Source: Mytilisepta virgata | Lineage: Eukaryota > Mollusca > Bivalvia > Mytilida > Mytilidae | Assembly: GCA_028015205.1 (NCBI GenBank) | Contig: CM051517.1 | Location: 47,565,135-47,629,134, forward strand | Length of the DNA: 64,000 nucleotides | Direction of reading: 5' to 3' | In this document: positions 22,649 through 35,813 of the stretch, one piece after another | Position numbering within the stretch: position 1 is the first letter of the stretch | Layout of the letters: the number at the start of each line of letters is the position of its first letter | Program-made: the position numbers and the translations under genes | The notes under the pieces: generated by a model | Seen by the model: the letters and a program-made list of their open reading frames with translations, nothing else | Database searches by the model: none | What the model was told of the DNA's origin: nothing

Positions 22649-25600
22649 TCCATTCATTTTTTATATCATCTGTTGTATAATCACTTAAGCAGTCCAACGA
22701 AAACTTTAGCAATTGGTCTTGGAAAGTTTTATCTCTGAAAAAATAATATACAAGAAAACACTTAATAATAACATATAAATCATATAAGATGCATAACTTC
22801 ACTCTGTTGTATCATATAATATTCTCCTTTAATTAATGATTTATTATAATGTGATAGGAAGGAAATAGTCAGCTTATAATAATAATACTATTATATTAAA
22901 ATTAGTACGGATCATGGTTCTACAATAAATGTACTCTGATTCTTACAGTAAATAAGACCTTTTGATTATAGAAATATCGTGAATATCGAGCCCAAGTAAT
23001 TTTCCCTCGCGTGGATTGTTTGTTTCCTTAATTCTCAATTGGGAACAATCGTTTTATATTTATGCAAGAAGGATGTACGGCAAGTTTACCCGGGCATCAA
23101 CAACAAAATCAACTTGATTTAATTCCAAATATTACTCCAATCTGAACTTACTTTCAATACATTTTGGAGCCAAATATGATTTTCAAATTCCTTTTTCTAA
23201 CTCCTCCACCCCTCCCCCTTAGTTTGTTGCCTTGGTCACCACTAAAAAAACTTTAAATTGAAATGTAAAATGTTCATTCAACTTGAGACAGAATTTATCA
23301 GATTTCTGTATGCGTTTTCGATATTGTTTCGCGTCTGTGTCGTTCAACACACGTAGAAAATTCAATTCAAGCCTGTGTAATGTGCAGTATTGAACAAATT
23401 ATTTAAAAAGCTTTCGTAAACTTCAGTGGAATGAATTTAAATATTGGTATGTTTTATTAAGGTATCCGGACCATAAATGACCACGTGGTTATTCAAAAGT
23501 TCCCGGATGTTCCATACAACGCAATTGAAATGACTTAGGTAATTATCGGCAAACTTCGGAAATGCCAATATAACTAAATTATTTTTACAGACTCTGCATA
23601 TAAACAACAAAGTGTGTTTCAACTTGAGTAATATATATATATATAAATTTCCAGCGTTAAATTGTTTGGTTCAGCCATTCACGGTCAAAAAGAGATACAA
23701 TTTTCGATCATGATCTATTATGGTCCGGATACCTGGAATATTATATTTAAGGTCCGACAAATTTTCATTGTTTTATTTTCTTCATACATATCTAATCATC
23801 GCATGGATATGACTATACTGTTATGGCAGCCAATGAAAACCGCAATATTTTACACTAACCTAGCATCTGGTGCTGTGTTTTTTGGTTTACTGTTCTCAAA
23901 GTATAAATCTCTTTTGTCTCTATACTCTGGATTAATTGTTGCGTTTAGTGATGTCTCTGCTCCTTGCTCAGGAGATTTGCTGAAAACTATTTAAGGTGTT
24001 AAAAAAAATTTGGTATACTAAGCTGAAAAATTTGTTCGTAATTAAAATTTCCCATTGTTTTTAAGCGAAAAGATTTGTAAATTTCGTTTTAACGTGAAGG
24101 AGACAAATACTTTCAAATTTAGTAATTGATATTTATTAATATTTTCCCAATGATTAGAAATAAAAAGTTATATAATTATTCTTTTTTTAATCGTTTTTCC
24201 CTATTGTTATACAGTATTAAGTGTTACATTTTCCCAACTTCCATGACCATTTCAGCCACCCTACGTCCTCAAATCCTCTGGATATTTCTGTATTAACAAA
24301 GCCCGGATGTACAGATAGTACGTTCACATTGGTGTCTTTAAGTCTTCTGTTCATAAAGTACATCTGCATTATCTGAAATTTTTAATTGGCTTGATACCAT
24401 CAAACTTTACGGCGTTAAAGGCAGTCTTCAGTCATGTAAAAATTTTTTAAATTTTAATTTATTTTTTTTTGGGGGGGGGAGTAATTGTTTTGGCTCGAAC
24501 CACATATTCGTCTAGGAGCTTACTAACCAGGCGTAATTATCTAAATATAACGTGTATCAAAATTGGAATCAAAGAAATTTTAGGTTGACAAGATGCATTG
24601 TAATACAACGATTAAAGGCCGTACTGTACCAGATACGCTGATTTTATTTATATTGCTCCAAATTAGTATTTTGATTATCTTGGGCTTTCTGAAGTCGGCC
24701 ACTAGCTTAACTGATGAAGATCAAACCAGAAAATTATTCTACACGCAGTGGAGTACATGTAGGCAACGGTATTCCAATTTGTATCACATCAGTATTTAAA
24801 AAAAACAGAGAACATCTAAATAATATGTTCATCTTGTTATTAAAAACAATGTTGGATTTTTCCAAGATGGAAGATAATTTGGTTCGTTTCCAAATTAAAG
24901 TGTAGCTAAACTAAAATTCATATGAAAACTGCTAACAACTTGTAACGTAAAAAACGTATTTCACCCGGAAACCCACGACCGGTCGCGTTTAAGCTTTGCT
25001 ACGGTAACCGCGACCGGCCGTGGGTTTACGACGATGCCTATTTTGCTCCGTCATAAATTTTGTCTCTTGTGTTAAGTAACTTTAATTCTATAGGAAAATT
25101 ATACCTGGTATAGTTTAGAATTTCCATAATATTTCATTCTCGGAAAATTATCTTTGTTATATTGTTTTGCTTGTATGTTATCCACAGAGAACGGTGTAGA
25201 ATGATAAGAATGTCCTGTGCTGCTAACCAACACAATCCTACAATCATCCCCAGATTCTTTCATTATCGGCAGTAGGTGTAGTGCCAGTAGAAGATGACTC
25301 AGGTAATTTACCTGTTGTAATAAAGTATAAGTATTCTTTATATGTACATAAATTTTTAGCATAAAATCCCAACATGCACGTGTCAAATTTCAACAGAACA
25401 AACACTGGTTTTTTGCAGTTTTTCATCTTTAACATGGATAAATATCTTAACCATTAATGCGAGTTTAAAAACGATTTCATCGGTTTGAGAAACATTCTTG
25501 CTTTATGTCTGTAAAACTTAGAACTTCTCTATAGAAAGCATGCAAAGAATTCCATTATGAGTGTTTAGAAGTTGTACATACATTAAAGTGAGAAAAATAC

Positions 25601-28600
25601 ATTCTCTTTAATTAATTTTTCTTTCCTTGAAAAATGACATTGTGGAATAAAACCCCACCAGTTGTATTGTTGGATGAAAATTTCGGGTGTATTTTCATAT
25701 GTTAGTTGTTTTGAGATCTAAGTATTGCCTTTGTCTTTTTTCCATAAATATAGAAATGAAGTCTTATGGAGAAATTTTAAGTGTTTTAACAAATAATCTT
25801 CGTCAACAATCTTATAAACATCCAATTCGATTAGTTCGTCTTGTTTTCTAAAATGTCAGTAGAGAAAATGAGCTACTATGATTCTCTACTATGTTTGATA
25901 AAAGTTCAGCTTATCCTTAGCAAAAAGAAATTTCGTTAAAATCTAAATTAGGTTATTCTTACCTGAAACATTACTTCATTACCATCTTCGGTGTACTCTA
26001 ATGGTAAAATTAAGAAAGTTTTCTTAAACTTGCAACATTAAAATAGTTACATTCCAACTCACTGAAATGCTATGCTTATATCATGTATGTACATATTATC
26101 AGGTTTTCTGCAAACGTATATCGTAAAATATCAGCCGCGAGACATAATGTGAAGCTTTTTCGGCGAGTGAGCGTAGCGAACGAGCCAAAAAGCTTCATAT
26201 TGTGTCGAGCGGCTTATATTTTACAATATTTGTTAGAAGAAAACTTGATGATAAATTTATCGTATTGTTAACTAGCAATCTTAATGGAATTTCTTACTTT
26301 TCAATGGCCATCCGCCTATAACCGGATGTTTTCCTGATATATTCGGGTCAACGTTGGGTCAAACATTATGACGTCGCTGATATATTCGGGTCAGCTCATA
26401 TTAGGGTCGGGTCAACTCTTTACGACGTCACAGTGCCGAAATACTGGAAATTCTGAAGGCCTCAGCAGGTCGATATAGCCATAGGGAAATACGATAAATC
26501 GTGTATATAATGAAGATTTATTTAGAAACGTACTTTTGGGGGATTTCAGTGACTTTTTAAACAAACGTAAAGATATTTTTCTAACGTAGTAAAAGGACCA
26601 GACTAATATACCTACGAATGTCGAAGTGTTTTGTACGATTGTGCATGGTACGAATGTATCAAAGAAGAGTGTTAAAAATGAAAATATTAATTCAAAAAAC
26701 TTTATAACGAAAAATATATTACCTAATGGGGAAAAGGCTATCCCTGCATTACATATTAAAGTATTCAGTTTTCTTCCCGAGTTTTTGTATTGATCTATAA
26801 ACTGTTTTGTAGACTTAAGGGAACTAAGGTCTAGTTTCATAAACTCAACAGATAATTCTTCAGTTTGTGATACCATTTCTGTGGCCTTTTCCTTTTCTTT
26901 CTGGAATTCATTCTTCATTTTAGATATGTGAACAATTAATGTGAGTTTTCAAGTTGTCTGCTAATACATCTGTATAGCGTGAAGTTGAATTGATATTTGT
27001 TTGTTGCAGCTGTTATCACGTCGATCGAGTGAACGTCATTTTGGCCAATTTTATTGATAGGAATGTCAAAATACATGTAGAGACAGCAGTCCTTCAAAAG
27101 CTGAAAGCCCGTTAATTAAGGTAGTTATTAGTACATATTTGTAGCTAAGCTTTACATTCAAGACAGACTATATATACATTTGTAGTCGAACGTATAAAAT
27201 ACACTTTTATCATTTTTTCAGAAAAAAGTAAAGTAGAAACACATTTCAATAAACTCTACAGCAATTAATTTTTGTTTTGATTTTAGTTGGCATTTATTTT
27301 TGGATACATACTTCCTGTGCCTTTTGTTCTGATCTACACGCAATGATAACAGAAGACCCAAGCATTGCCATCCATTTGGCAGTCTCATATCCTATTCCTA
27401 CAATTAAAAGAGGATATCAAAGGGGGAACATAATGGCAGTGATAAACTTCAGTAGACACTTTACCAAATGACTAATATCTTTATTTCTCAAAACAAACAT
27501 ACAGTATGGTACAGAGATTGGTATACATTAATAATATTTACATCATACATGGTCGAATAGAAGGAAACAGATGATCAACCTGGAGGAAATACCCTCTTAT
27601 TAACAATATTTATAAATTTACGTAACACAGAGCATGACACACTTGACAATAAATTTCCATATTTTAAAATTTTCAAAGGATCCCCGACTATTAGTTTTGC
27701 CCACTAAGAAATAATTCTCGTATGAATATCAATATCCAATGGGTATCTACCCCGTTCCCCATATACCATATAGTTTGGTGTAGACGACCTCAATTCCAAA
27801 AAGAATTTACAAAACTTAAGATGAACCCTCTCTAAAATATCGTTTTCCCGAATCCCAAAACTTCGCACCCAAATAGGTTTAACGGTTTTGTCGAAGACAT
27901 CTAACTGGCATTTAAAGGATAAGTTATGTAATCTTCCCTTCATGAGGACTTCATACATACAATGTAAAGATGTAAAACCTTGTTGTCCATATATTGATGG
28001 TATCTAGTGTTTCTCATTATGGTTGAGAATCAAATTCAATCGCTTAACCCAATGAAACATGAAGAAAGTTTAAGTCGGAAGCTTAAATTCGCAATTTTTG
28101 AAATTCGGCCGGTGTTGACCAAACTTTTTAATCAAAATTTTAAAATCTTATTCTGCATCGGCATACGGTGTATGACAATACTGTATAGAAATAAAATGCA
28201 CAAACTGCAAAATGAAAGGCGAGTTAAAAAAACTTAAATTTTTGAAATTAGATCCATGTGGGCTCAAAGTTTATAAATTCTAAAACCTTAATGTGTATCT
28301 AATACATTGTATGACAAAACTACAAAGAATTGGTATCCATGAATTAAAAATAAAAGAAGGGTTTGTGTCATATTCATAATTTTTAAAATTACACCTGTGT
28401 CCCCGGGTTTGGAAAACCGAAGTTCATAAAAGGGGCATTTTATTACACATCTACGTTTTCATTGTATGAAGCTTAGATTCACAATTTATGAAATTCGACC
28501 CATCTGGGCCCACGTTTGAAACCCTTATTGTGCATGTACATGCATTGTACATTGTACAGTTTTGAAAACAAGTGGCTCACCTGCAGCTGGCAACTGTCAG

Positions 28601-29889
28601 CCCATTTGAAAATGTAAGCTCTGCTGTATATTCACTAGGCTGTTAATTAGAAATGCAAAATGTCTATTTAACCTTGACATTTGACCCTGACCTAAAAACA
28701 AGGTGGATCATTTGTTTCTGTACTTCCATATTAGATTCCTTCCAAAATCTTGTACAATCTACCCTTGACTTCCTGAGCAAATGACCCAAAAAAGTCATGC
28801 CCCATATGGTTTCCTTGGAACACTGAGCAATCGCTGCCGTCGGGTGAGCGGATGAATCTCAACCAAGAGTGAACCATTTGTAGAGCGCATTGCTGTCATC
28901 AATCCCGTGAAGTTTTCAATATGTAGTTTCAGAGGATATTTTTGAAAATTGGCCAATCAAAATAAAAGATGGCCTCTGGCGACAATGGTGTTCATTTAAC
29001 TGGAACTAAAGGTGTATCGTTTGTAGAGCCCTTTCCATGCACCATTCGTACCTAGTTTCGTTACAATCCGCCTAGTAGTTTCAGAGGAGACGATCATGGG
29101 CAAATGTGAAAAGTTTACGGACTACGGACAACGTATGAAAAGTGATGACATAGGCTCACATGGCCTATAAATAACATGCATTATAAATTAAAAAATGAAA
29201 GACGAATTTAGGAAACAAGCTTAAATACACAATTCTCTCAAGTGTGCCCCAGGTTTTGAATATCAGAATTATAAAACAAAGATGGTATACAACCATTCCT
29301 TAAAGAAATTAAATCCCGAAACTACAAAAATGAAAGAGGAATGTGAGAAAGGATGACGGACGGACGTGGATAATGGCAATTTCCCAAATATCATCATCAG
29401 GAAACGATTGCGTTAATGATTTTACGAAAGTAAATTGCTAGAAAGATGAATGTGTAGGCAAAGTAGAAATCATCATCAAGAAACCGTCACATATACAAGC
29501 AGACGGACAAACCGGTTACTGTATGATCCTGAGAAATTTTTATGGAGCATATAAAGCTTTATATATGTATAACTTTCGTTTTCATTTAGAACAAATTTAC
29601 TCTTTCGTAGTTAAAACTGTATTGTACATTAAAGGCATTTTTTCTGCAAAAACTTCACGTCGTTAGTTGATATCAAATCTTTCAGTTTGTATCCGGATGT
29701 ATAGATCAATAAAACTGTAAAATCGTAAATATTAGATAACATGTAGATTTGATATATGGCGTGAATGGGTACATGAATATAAGCATACACACATATATAT
29801 AAATAACGGTAACCTGTGTTTCCTCCGGTTATCAAAACAATTCGGTCTTTGCTCAGGGGAATCTTTGGAAAGGACACTTTTCCACCCAT
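22644..29889 (-). CDS. Short-chain dehydrogenase/reductase B, tandem paralogue of A
   Basis: Exons on the minus strand: 29889-29814, 27397-27312, 26912-26723 (acceptor uncertain), 25997-25963, 25311-25105, 24372-24228, 23986-23860 and 22734-22644; predicted 318 aa. Exon lengths equal those of gene A at exons 1, 2, 4, 5, 6 and 7. It keeps TGGNTGIG, LDL, NAG, VNYLS, VSS, YGNSK and HPG, so the product looks catalytically competent. The C-terminal exon joins DAR to DKTFQDQLLKFSLDCL. Odd point: gene A's exon 3 begins AITKMK, and the same place in gene B reads HISKMK but has no AG before it and a TGA upstream. The nearest usable AG is inside ATGAAG, which shortens exon 3 by six codons in frame. Gene B is therefore either a functional gene with a shifted acceptor or an early pseudogene. 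Substrate unknown. Confidence 0.8.
23461..23733. mobile_element. Short TIR element (273 bp)
   Basis: Terminal 16-mers GGTATCCGGACCATAA (23461-23476) and its exact reverse complement (23718-23733) bound an AT-rich core without coding capacity. It is MITE-like and lies in intron 7 of SDR gene B. No target-site duplication is evident. Confidence 0.6.
24969..25027. repeat. GC-rich 19-bp stem hairpin
   Basis: Arms AAACCCACGACCGGTCGCG (24969-24987) and CGCGACCGGCCGTGGGTTT (25009-25027) pair with one mismatch around a 21-base loop. It is strikingly GC-rich for this locus and lies in intron 5 of SDR gene B, about 80 bp beyond the exon 5 donor. A CCGTGGGTT motif also occurs near 10385 and 10418. Confidence 0.75.
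26097..26498. mobile_element. Dispersed element M, copy 2 (with inner hairpin)
   Basis: About 402 bp homologous to 13448-13820. It retains an inner palindrome AAGCTTTTTCGGC..GCCAAAAAGCTT around a GAGTGAGCGTAGCGAACGAG loop, nested in the outer GTAAAATATCAGCCGC / GCGGCTTATATTTTAC pair. It lies in intron 3 of SDR gene B. Confidence 0.7.
27704..27970 (-). pseudogene. LINE RT C-terminal fragment
   Basis: The minus-strand ORF has KGRLHNLSFKCQLDVFDKTV then ILERVHLKFCKFFL and TPNYMVYGERGRYPLDIDI, a conserved stretch downstream of the catalytic domain in non-LTR RTs; the usual LLYGCE.W is degraded to WVRSFG. The decayed LINE at 20870 carries the related VHFNFCKYILG. It is a fragment in intron 2 of SDR gene B. 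Confidence 0.7.
28005..29350. repeat. Dispersed repeat with degenerate modules, including pearl-type copy C
   Basis: Three degenerate units share a core of the type AGCTTAAATTCGCAATTTTTGAAATTCG (about 28080, 28235, 28470). Then a truncated pearl-type piece (about 28575-29170) runs from GTGGCTCACCTGC to GGCTCACATGGCC with TTTCAGAGGA modules. Another AGCTTAAATACACAATTCT unit occurs near 29219. No coding content. It lies in intron 1 of SDR gene B. Confidence 0.55.
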
Positions 29890-32800
29890 TTCTTCGTGCT
29901 AAATAAATGTCTTCCTTGAGTACTAAATTTAGTACTTGTCTAAGTGAAAGGGCAAAGGTTGAAGTATTATCGAGAAATATAAATACAAAAGTTATTTAGA
30001 AGAGGGAGGTTTTTCATATTTGAAACTAAATAAAGATTGCTTGTCTTTAATATTATTCTTTTCCAGATACTTGTATTTTATATTTATGCATGCAAAATTA
30101 ATATAAGCAATTAGCAAATTTTGACTTCCAGAATGATGCAAAATTATCTAGACTGAACACAACAGAATTAGATTTTAACGTGCTAGCTCACGAAGTCAAC
30201 GTCCGTAGAAAAAAAAATATTTACAAAACAGAAAATAAAAATTAAACATGCAGATTATGTGTAGACGTCCGTAGAAAGAAAGAAAAAAATGATTTACAAA
30301 ACAGAAAAATGTGATGCACACTTAATAACCCGCAAAGCGCGTTATTTTAAGCGTGTATAACATTTTTGATGTTATTTCGAATGGACACAAAGATAATAAC
30401 AATAAGGATAATTTAATTTTTTAAAAACGCGTGAAGTCCCCAAAAATTGACTCTTCAGACAACGTGACGTAACAGTCAAGGGGAAAATTTTGTTTATTGA
30501 ACATAAATACAAAAACCTTCTCCAATGAGAAACGACGTTACATCCAAAATTAAATTATACCGAAATGTGATATTAGATGATCCACTTTGGTACATCCTTT
30601 TGTATCCACGTTCATCCCTAAAATCGTGGATACAAAACCCTGACTTGGGAGGATGCTTTGGTATGATAGTATTTTTATACAAAATGTGAATAATAATGTT
30701 ACTTAACTTCATCTTAAATAATGATACAAATGGTTAAAAATATTTATTATATTAATATTGCTGGCATTACCATAAATAACGATAATAGCATATCTTATTA
30801 ATAAAAAAAAAATAAGAATACATTTGGATATATATATGTATGTTCAGAACGAAGGGCGTATACTGATACAAATGTTTATATTAAGATTGATACACTGAAA
30901 AAATTTATTATGTTTACATTTTTGTAAATTATACTCTATCGTGATGTAATTATCTTCAGCTTTAGGCATCTGTTTAATATATGTTCTCCTTTTCAGAATT
31001 AGTTGTTTAAAATCTAGTTACAGTTTATATTTTTTTTATTTTTTTGTTCAACAAGATTCTTTTTAAATTACATGACATTTCAAAATAAAGTTGGGTTCAT
31101 TAATCTGAGCATTATCGGTATTAGTTCGATTGGGGGGGGGGGGGGGGGGTAAAGGAAATGCTCTTGGATCCTGAAACTTTGAGGCCTGCTTTTCATTAAA
31201 TTAGAGCCTGTCCATTTTATTTAATTCCTTTATTGTTTTCCCTCCTATCCATAAATATCCAATAATTGTTAATTGACGAATGCAAGCTATTAATTGGCAT
31301 ATGTCAGAAAGATAATTAAGACCTATTCTTATCTCTGATGTTGCTTCTTTGTAAACTTCCTTTGTTGCTTCCTTTCTGTCGTGCTATCTACCAAAAACAT
31401 AGGTATAAAGATTTAAAACAGAAAAATATCATTACCATATACAGTATAGTATAGTTTTAGTTAAACATGTATCCTTGTGATATTGCATTTTCACGATTTT
31501 GTACGCCTCGCCTTTGGATATCGATCTAAAAGACTTTTCCCCACTGTTTTGTGTCTTGGTACTCTGTCGATATTCAAACACAATTATGTCATTATCAGTA
31601 CAAAAAATATAAAGTAGAAGAACAAGAAAGTTCCCCTTGGGACTGGGATGAATAGGTATTGAATAAATTTATATTCCATATCGATGTTGCAGGTGTCCAA
31701 ACAAAGATAGAAAATTTATGAAAGGGATTACCGGTAATATGATGTAACAACAGACATTAGATCAAAATTAATCCTTAACACTTTAATTAAAGGCATTACA
31801 TTTCAACTAACTCATTCTGAATGGTCGATAAACTTAAGGGAATCAACTTGTAAAGGAATGAAAGTTTCATTTGGCCAAACGTTGTCACTTGGTGATAATT
31901 GGGTTTCGATTTAGAGTCTCGCGGCTAGAAGTCTTTTCACGGAGTGTAGCGAAACTGGAAATTGTGGGTATATCTTGCATTATTACTTTGTAAACAAATT
32001 TTAATAAAAATCGTTTTAGACTAAATTATGTGGGTAAGTCTAACCTGAATACCCAAATGGCAGCGCAAAAAAGGTTTGATAGTTATTCACAACAAATTTT
32101 ACTTCTAATACATTATTTGTGCAGTGTGGAATTTCATGTTATACGGAAAGCTCGACCGAGGACTACGATGATGCTAAATGAAGATTTTCCTAGATCGTAA
32201 TTTTGAAATATTGTATATAAAGATCTCGTTGTTGTATTGAAAATGCAGGCGATATTAAGAAGTAAAAATGTGTGGTCTGACATTAGCTTAACAAATAAAA
32301 ATTAATGAATGGATAATAGCATTGATTCCTGGGTAAATATTATATCGTTTTTTTTTTCGCATTGCGTCAGAATTGGTTTCTGATTATTCCAGCTGTAAGC
32401 GCAGTATATTTGTATGAAAAAAAGGTGTATTTTAAAAGTTTACAATAAAATCTACTAGTATTCAAACAAACTTTCATTCACGACATACTTCAAATACGCA
32501 CTTCCATTTTACCGTAGCAAGTGCGTTAATTCATTTTAGTATGTTATTTGTTGATTGGGACTTATATCAAATGTCGGATTTCGAACTTCGAATACTGAAT
32601 CCCGAATTTAGAATCTCGTATGATCCTTCTGGCCTTTCGTAGGGATTCCGTAGGTAGTTGCAACTTTAGCAAAATGCGAAATCCTATTTACAGACCTTGT
32701 GGAAAGAAAAGAAATAAGGGTTGATGAGTTTATTTGGGTTTTTTTTTGCTACATAGAACATGTAGAGGAAATTAAGATTTAGCTTTAACTTTTAATAAAA

Positions 32801-33224
32801 TTGGTTAATACTAAGGTTTATATTTCAGCATCAGTAAGATAATGAAAGCAAAAAATTCATGCTAAACTATACAATCTTTTTCGGCCTAATTTTTTTCAAA
32901 GCATATTAAAATATGGGTATGTTAAACGCGATTTTTGAGAATAAGTTTTAAATCATTTTGAGTTGGTTCAAAATTGTGACACGCTTCGAAAAAAAAATAA
33001 AATCGCATTCTCTTGTCCTGAATTTAAGACAGTTAGAAATATTAACCAAAATTAGTAAAATTATGATTATCTTAATTAAATCGTTTATGGTTGGACACAA
33101 TTTTACCCTCAAGCAAATTTCGAAAAAATATCAAAGCACGTTAAAGTATTCATTTCATTCAAATCGAATGGTAAACAAAACCACACCAGATTTGTGGATA
33201 ACGTAGAAAATTTATGGGTAGTAT
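29890..33224. other. Intergenic between SDR B and the NHL duplication
   Basis: No gene recognised. It holds a small hairpin (30597-30637, stem TTTTGTATCCACG) whose sequence recurs near 39190. A 19-base poly-G run lies at about 31132-31150. The left end of the segmental duplication begins near 31690. Confidence 0.5.
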
Positions 33225-33366
33225 AAATTTGTTTTGTAAGGTCGTTCAAATTTATAAATTATCTTCAAACAGAAACTATTGGTTTCATGCATGACCGAGT
33301 AAATGGTCAAATATAAACATCTTTTAACACTGCGGGTCATTTCTTCGCTAATTCGAATCCATGATG
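33225..33366 (+). promoter_or_regulatory. Candidate promoter / non-coding leader exon of NHL gene 1
   Basis: A block conserved with 41236-41374 (TTGTTTTGTAAGGT..TTGGTTTCA..GATGA..AATGG) ends at a strong shared donor GTAAGTTAGTTTTTATA (33367). Translating through this splice into exon 1 hits a stop soon, so it would be 5' UTR. A possible TATA-like AAATATAAAC lies near 33308. Conservation between otherwise diverged flanks supports function; the TSS is unknown. Confidence 0.4.
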
Positions 33367-34282
33367 GTAAGTTAGTTTTTATATACATGTAATATTTTAT
33401 CTATCTATTATTTAATTTGATATATACAATATGATTGGAAACAAGACTTGGTTACACCAGGTCAAAAATGATCAGGTAATAAATTGTGAAGTGAAGAAAC
33501 ATGTACATGTATATATAAAATATGTATAATAAAAGACGGTGAAACAGTTTAGTTCGGACGCGAAAAGAAGCTTTTCTTGAATTGATAGAAAAGAAACTTC
33601 TTTTTAACGAACAAATTTTGTTAAATATTTCAGACTTTACATATTATTATCGTTTCCACAAAAGTAAAATTGTAATGTTTATTGTGACTATCATTAAAAT
33701 CGTTTTATTAAATATCTAAAATGAAGTTTGGAGACTTATAGATTTTGCTGCGTTTCTTATTTTTTCTTATTAATATCATTTTCTTTGTTCTTCTTTCTTT
33801 CTTGGCAACATTGAACTTGTCCGGGCCATTGCTCGGATAATGAATGGAGGATTTTCATGAAACTTCACAGGGTGATATCCCTCCATGTGTAGGTTGATCT
33901 AAACGTGTCAAATTTAAAGAGGTACGGAGGGGAGGGGGGGTTACCCACCCCCTCAAACCATACTTTTTTAAACAAATTGCAAATGGTTGAGTTCAGATTT
34001 CCTCAGGGAACACACCCCTATAACCATATATTTTCTTACTTCTTATGAGAAAATGCATTCACTGATGTACATGGAGAGTCCCTATGGCTATGCCCCGCCT
34101 CCTCATAATAGGTTTGTCTTTGTATTGACGTAAATGTGGGTCCCTAGGGGATATGCTCAAAATAGATTTCATATTTGCCTTAACAAATATCCCCAACCAT
34201 ATATGGGAAGACACTTCAAGAGATCCTTGTACAGTAGCTTATGGGAGACGTAGTGTTGGCATCCTAAAACAATTATTACTTT

Positions 34283-35545
34283 TTATCCCTGCACTTCGAA
34301 TGAAGTTCGGGATATTTGTAATCGGTCCGTCTATCCGTCCGTCCGTCCTTCTGTCCTTCTGTCTGTTGTGCCGTCTGTCTGTCCGTAAGATAATCTTGTC
34401 TCCAGAACTCCTCGTTCATTTTTAACTTTATCCATTTAATTTCTATACAGTATTGTCACAAACTGTATGTAGATGCGCAATAAGGCTTTAGATTTTGATT
34501 TTCAAAAATAGGGGCCCACAGGGGTCGAATTTTCGAAAATTGGAAATTTTAACTTGTGACATAAACTCATCATTCATTTCTCATTTTATGATTTTAATTT
34601 CTATACAGTAAATAATTATCACATACTGTATGTAGATGCGCAATAAGGTTTTCGAATTTTGATTTTTAAAAATTGGGGTCCACATGGGTAAAATTAAAAA
34701 ATTGGAAGTTTAATCTTGTGACCTAAACTACTCATAAAGTTTTCGTTTTATGCTTTAATTTCTATACAGTATTGTCACATACTGTATGTAGATGCGCACT
34801 AAAGTTTTGAAATTTTGATTTTTAAAAATTGGGGCCCATAGGAGTCGAATTTAGAAAATTGGAATTTAGGCTTGTGACCTAAACTCCTCATTCATTTTCC
34901 ACGTCATGTATTTAATTTCTGTACCATATATTGTCACATAGTATATAGATGCGCAATAAGGTTTTAGAATTTTGATTTTCAAAAATAGGGACCCACAGGG
35001 GTCGAATTTCGAAAACTGGAAATTTAAACTAAGCTGCTTATTAATTTTTCATTTTGTGCTTTTAATTTCTATACAATATTGTCACATACTGTATGTAGAT
35101 GCGCAATAAGGGTTTAGAATTTTGATTTTGACAACTTGAGAACCACAGGGGTTGTATTTCGGAAATAGTGAATTTAAGCTTGTACCTTAAACTCCTCTTT
35201 CATTTAGATTGAACAAATTTATTTGTATATATATATAATATTGTTCTTTATTTTCTGTAGATATGCGAAAAGGTTTTTAATTTTGAAAGTCTATTAATAG
35301 ATCAAATTTTGGGATCTAAAATGGTGAAATTGCTAATTTTGCTTTGTCTCTGGAAATACTCATTCATTTTTGTTTCAGTGATTTCATTTGTTTATAATAT
35401 TGTTCCTCACTATGTGTAGATGTGCAATAAGGTTTTAAATTTTGAAATTTTATTCAGGTTCCAATTTTCAGAATGAAATTGTTAAATTGCTAATTTTTCA
35501 CTGTTAATTGTTTTTTGACTTGTGCAGTGCGGGGATTGACATCGT
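34283..35545. mobile_element. Pearl-like tandem element, seven modules of 150-163 bp
   Basis: Starts ATCCCTGCACTTCGAATGAA and ends GCAGTGCGGGGATTGACATC, partly inverted ends. A TCCGTCCGTCC tract (34335-34348) precedes seven modules carrying TAGATGCGCAATAAGG-like motifs at 34471, 34634, 34790, 34947, 35097, 35260 and 35418. The sequence differs from the AGCTCACCTG family but the plan is the same. It lies in the leader intron of NHL gene 1 and is absent from the same intron of NHL gene 2. Confidence 0.75.
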
Positions 35546-35813
35546 TTCTGATGGCACCAATTTCTAGTTTTGTTTTTTTTTTTGGCTTAAACGTCCAGCG
35601 GCAAATATCACTTGCATTTTATTCCAGAAATGGAAACATATAAAATTATTATTATGGGACATTGTAGTGATAAGTTATGTGTTTTTATTTTCCTCCCACC
35701 TCGAATTTTGTGAATATCTGATACAATCTTTTAAATATCATTATAAGTACCAGATGATGATAAATGTATGCATAAGCACACATGTTAGCCTTTCTTTTTA
35801 CAGGTATATTTTA

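Noticed and set aside
31132..31150. Poly-G run as a possible G-quadruplex regulator
   Set aside because: A simple homopolymer, with others near 24472 and 40748; it may be partly a sequencing or assembly artefact and nothing links it to a gene.
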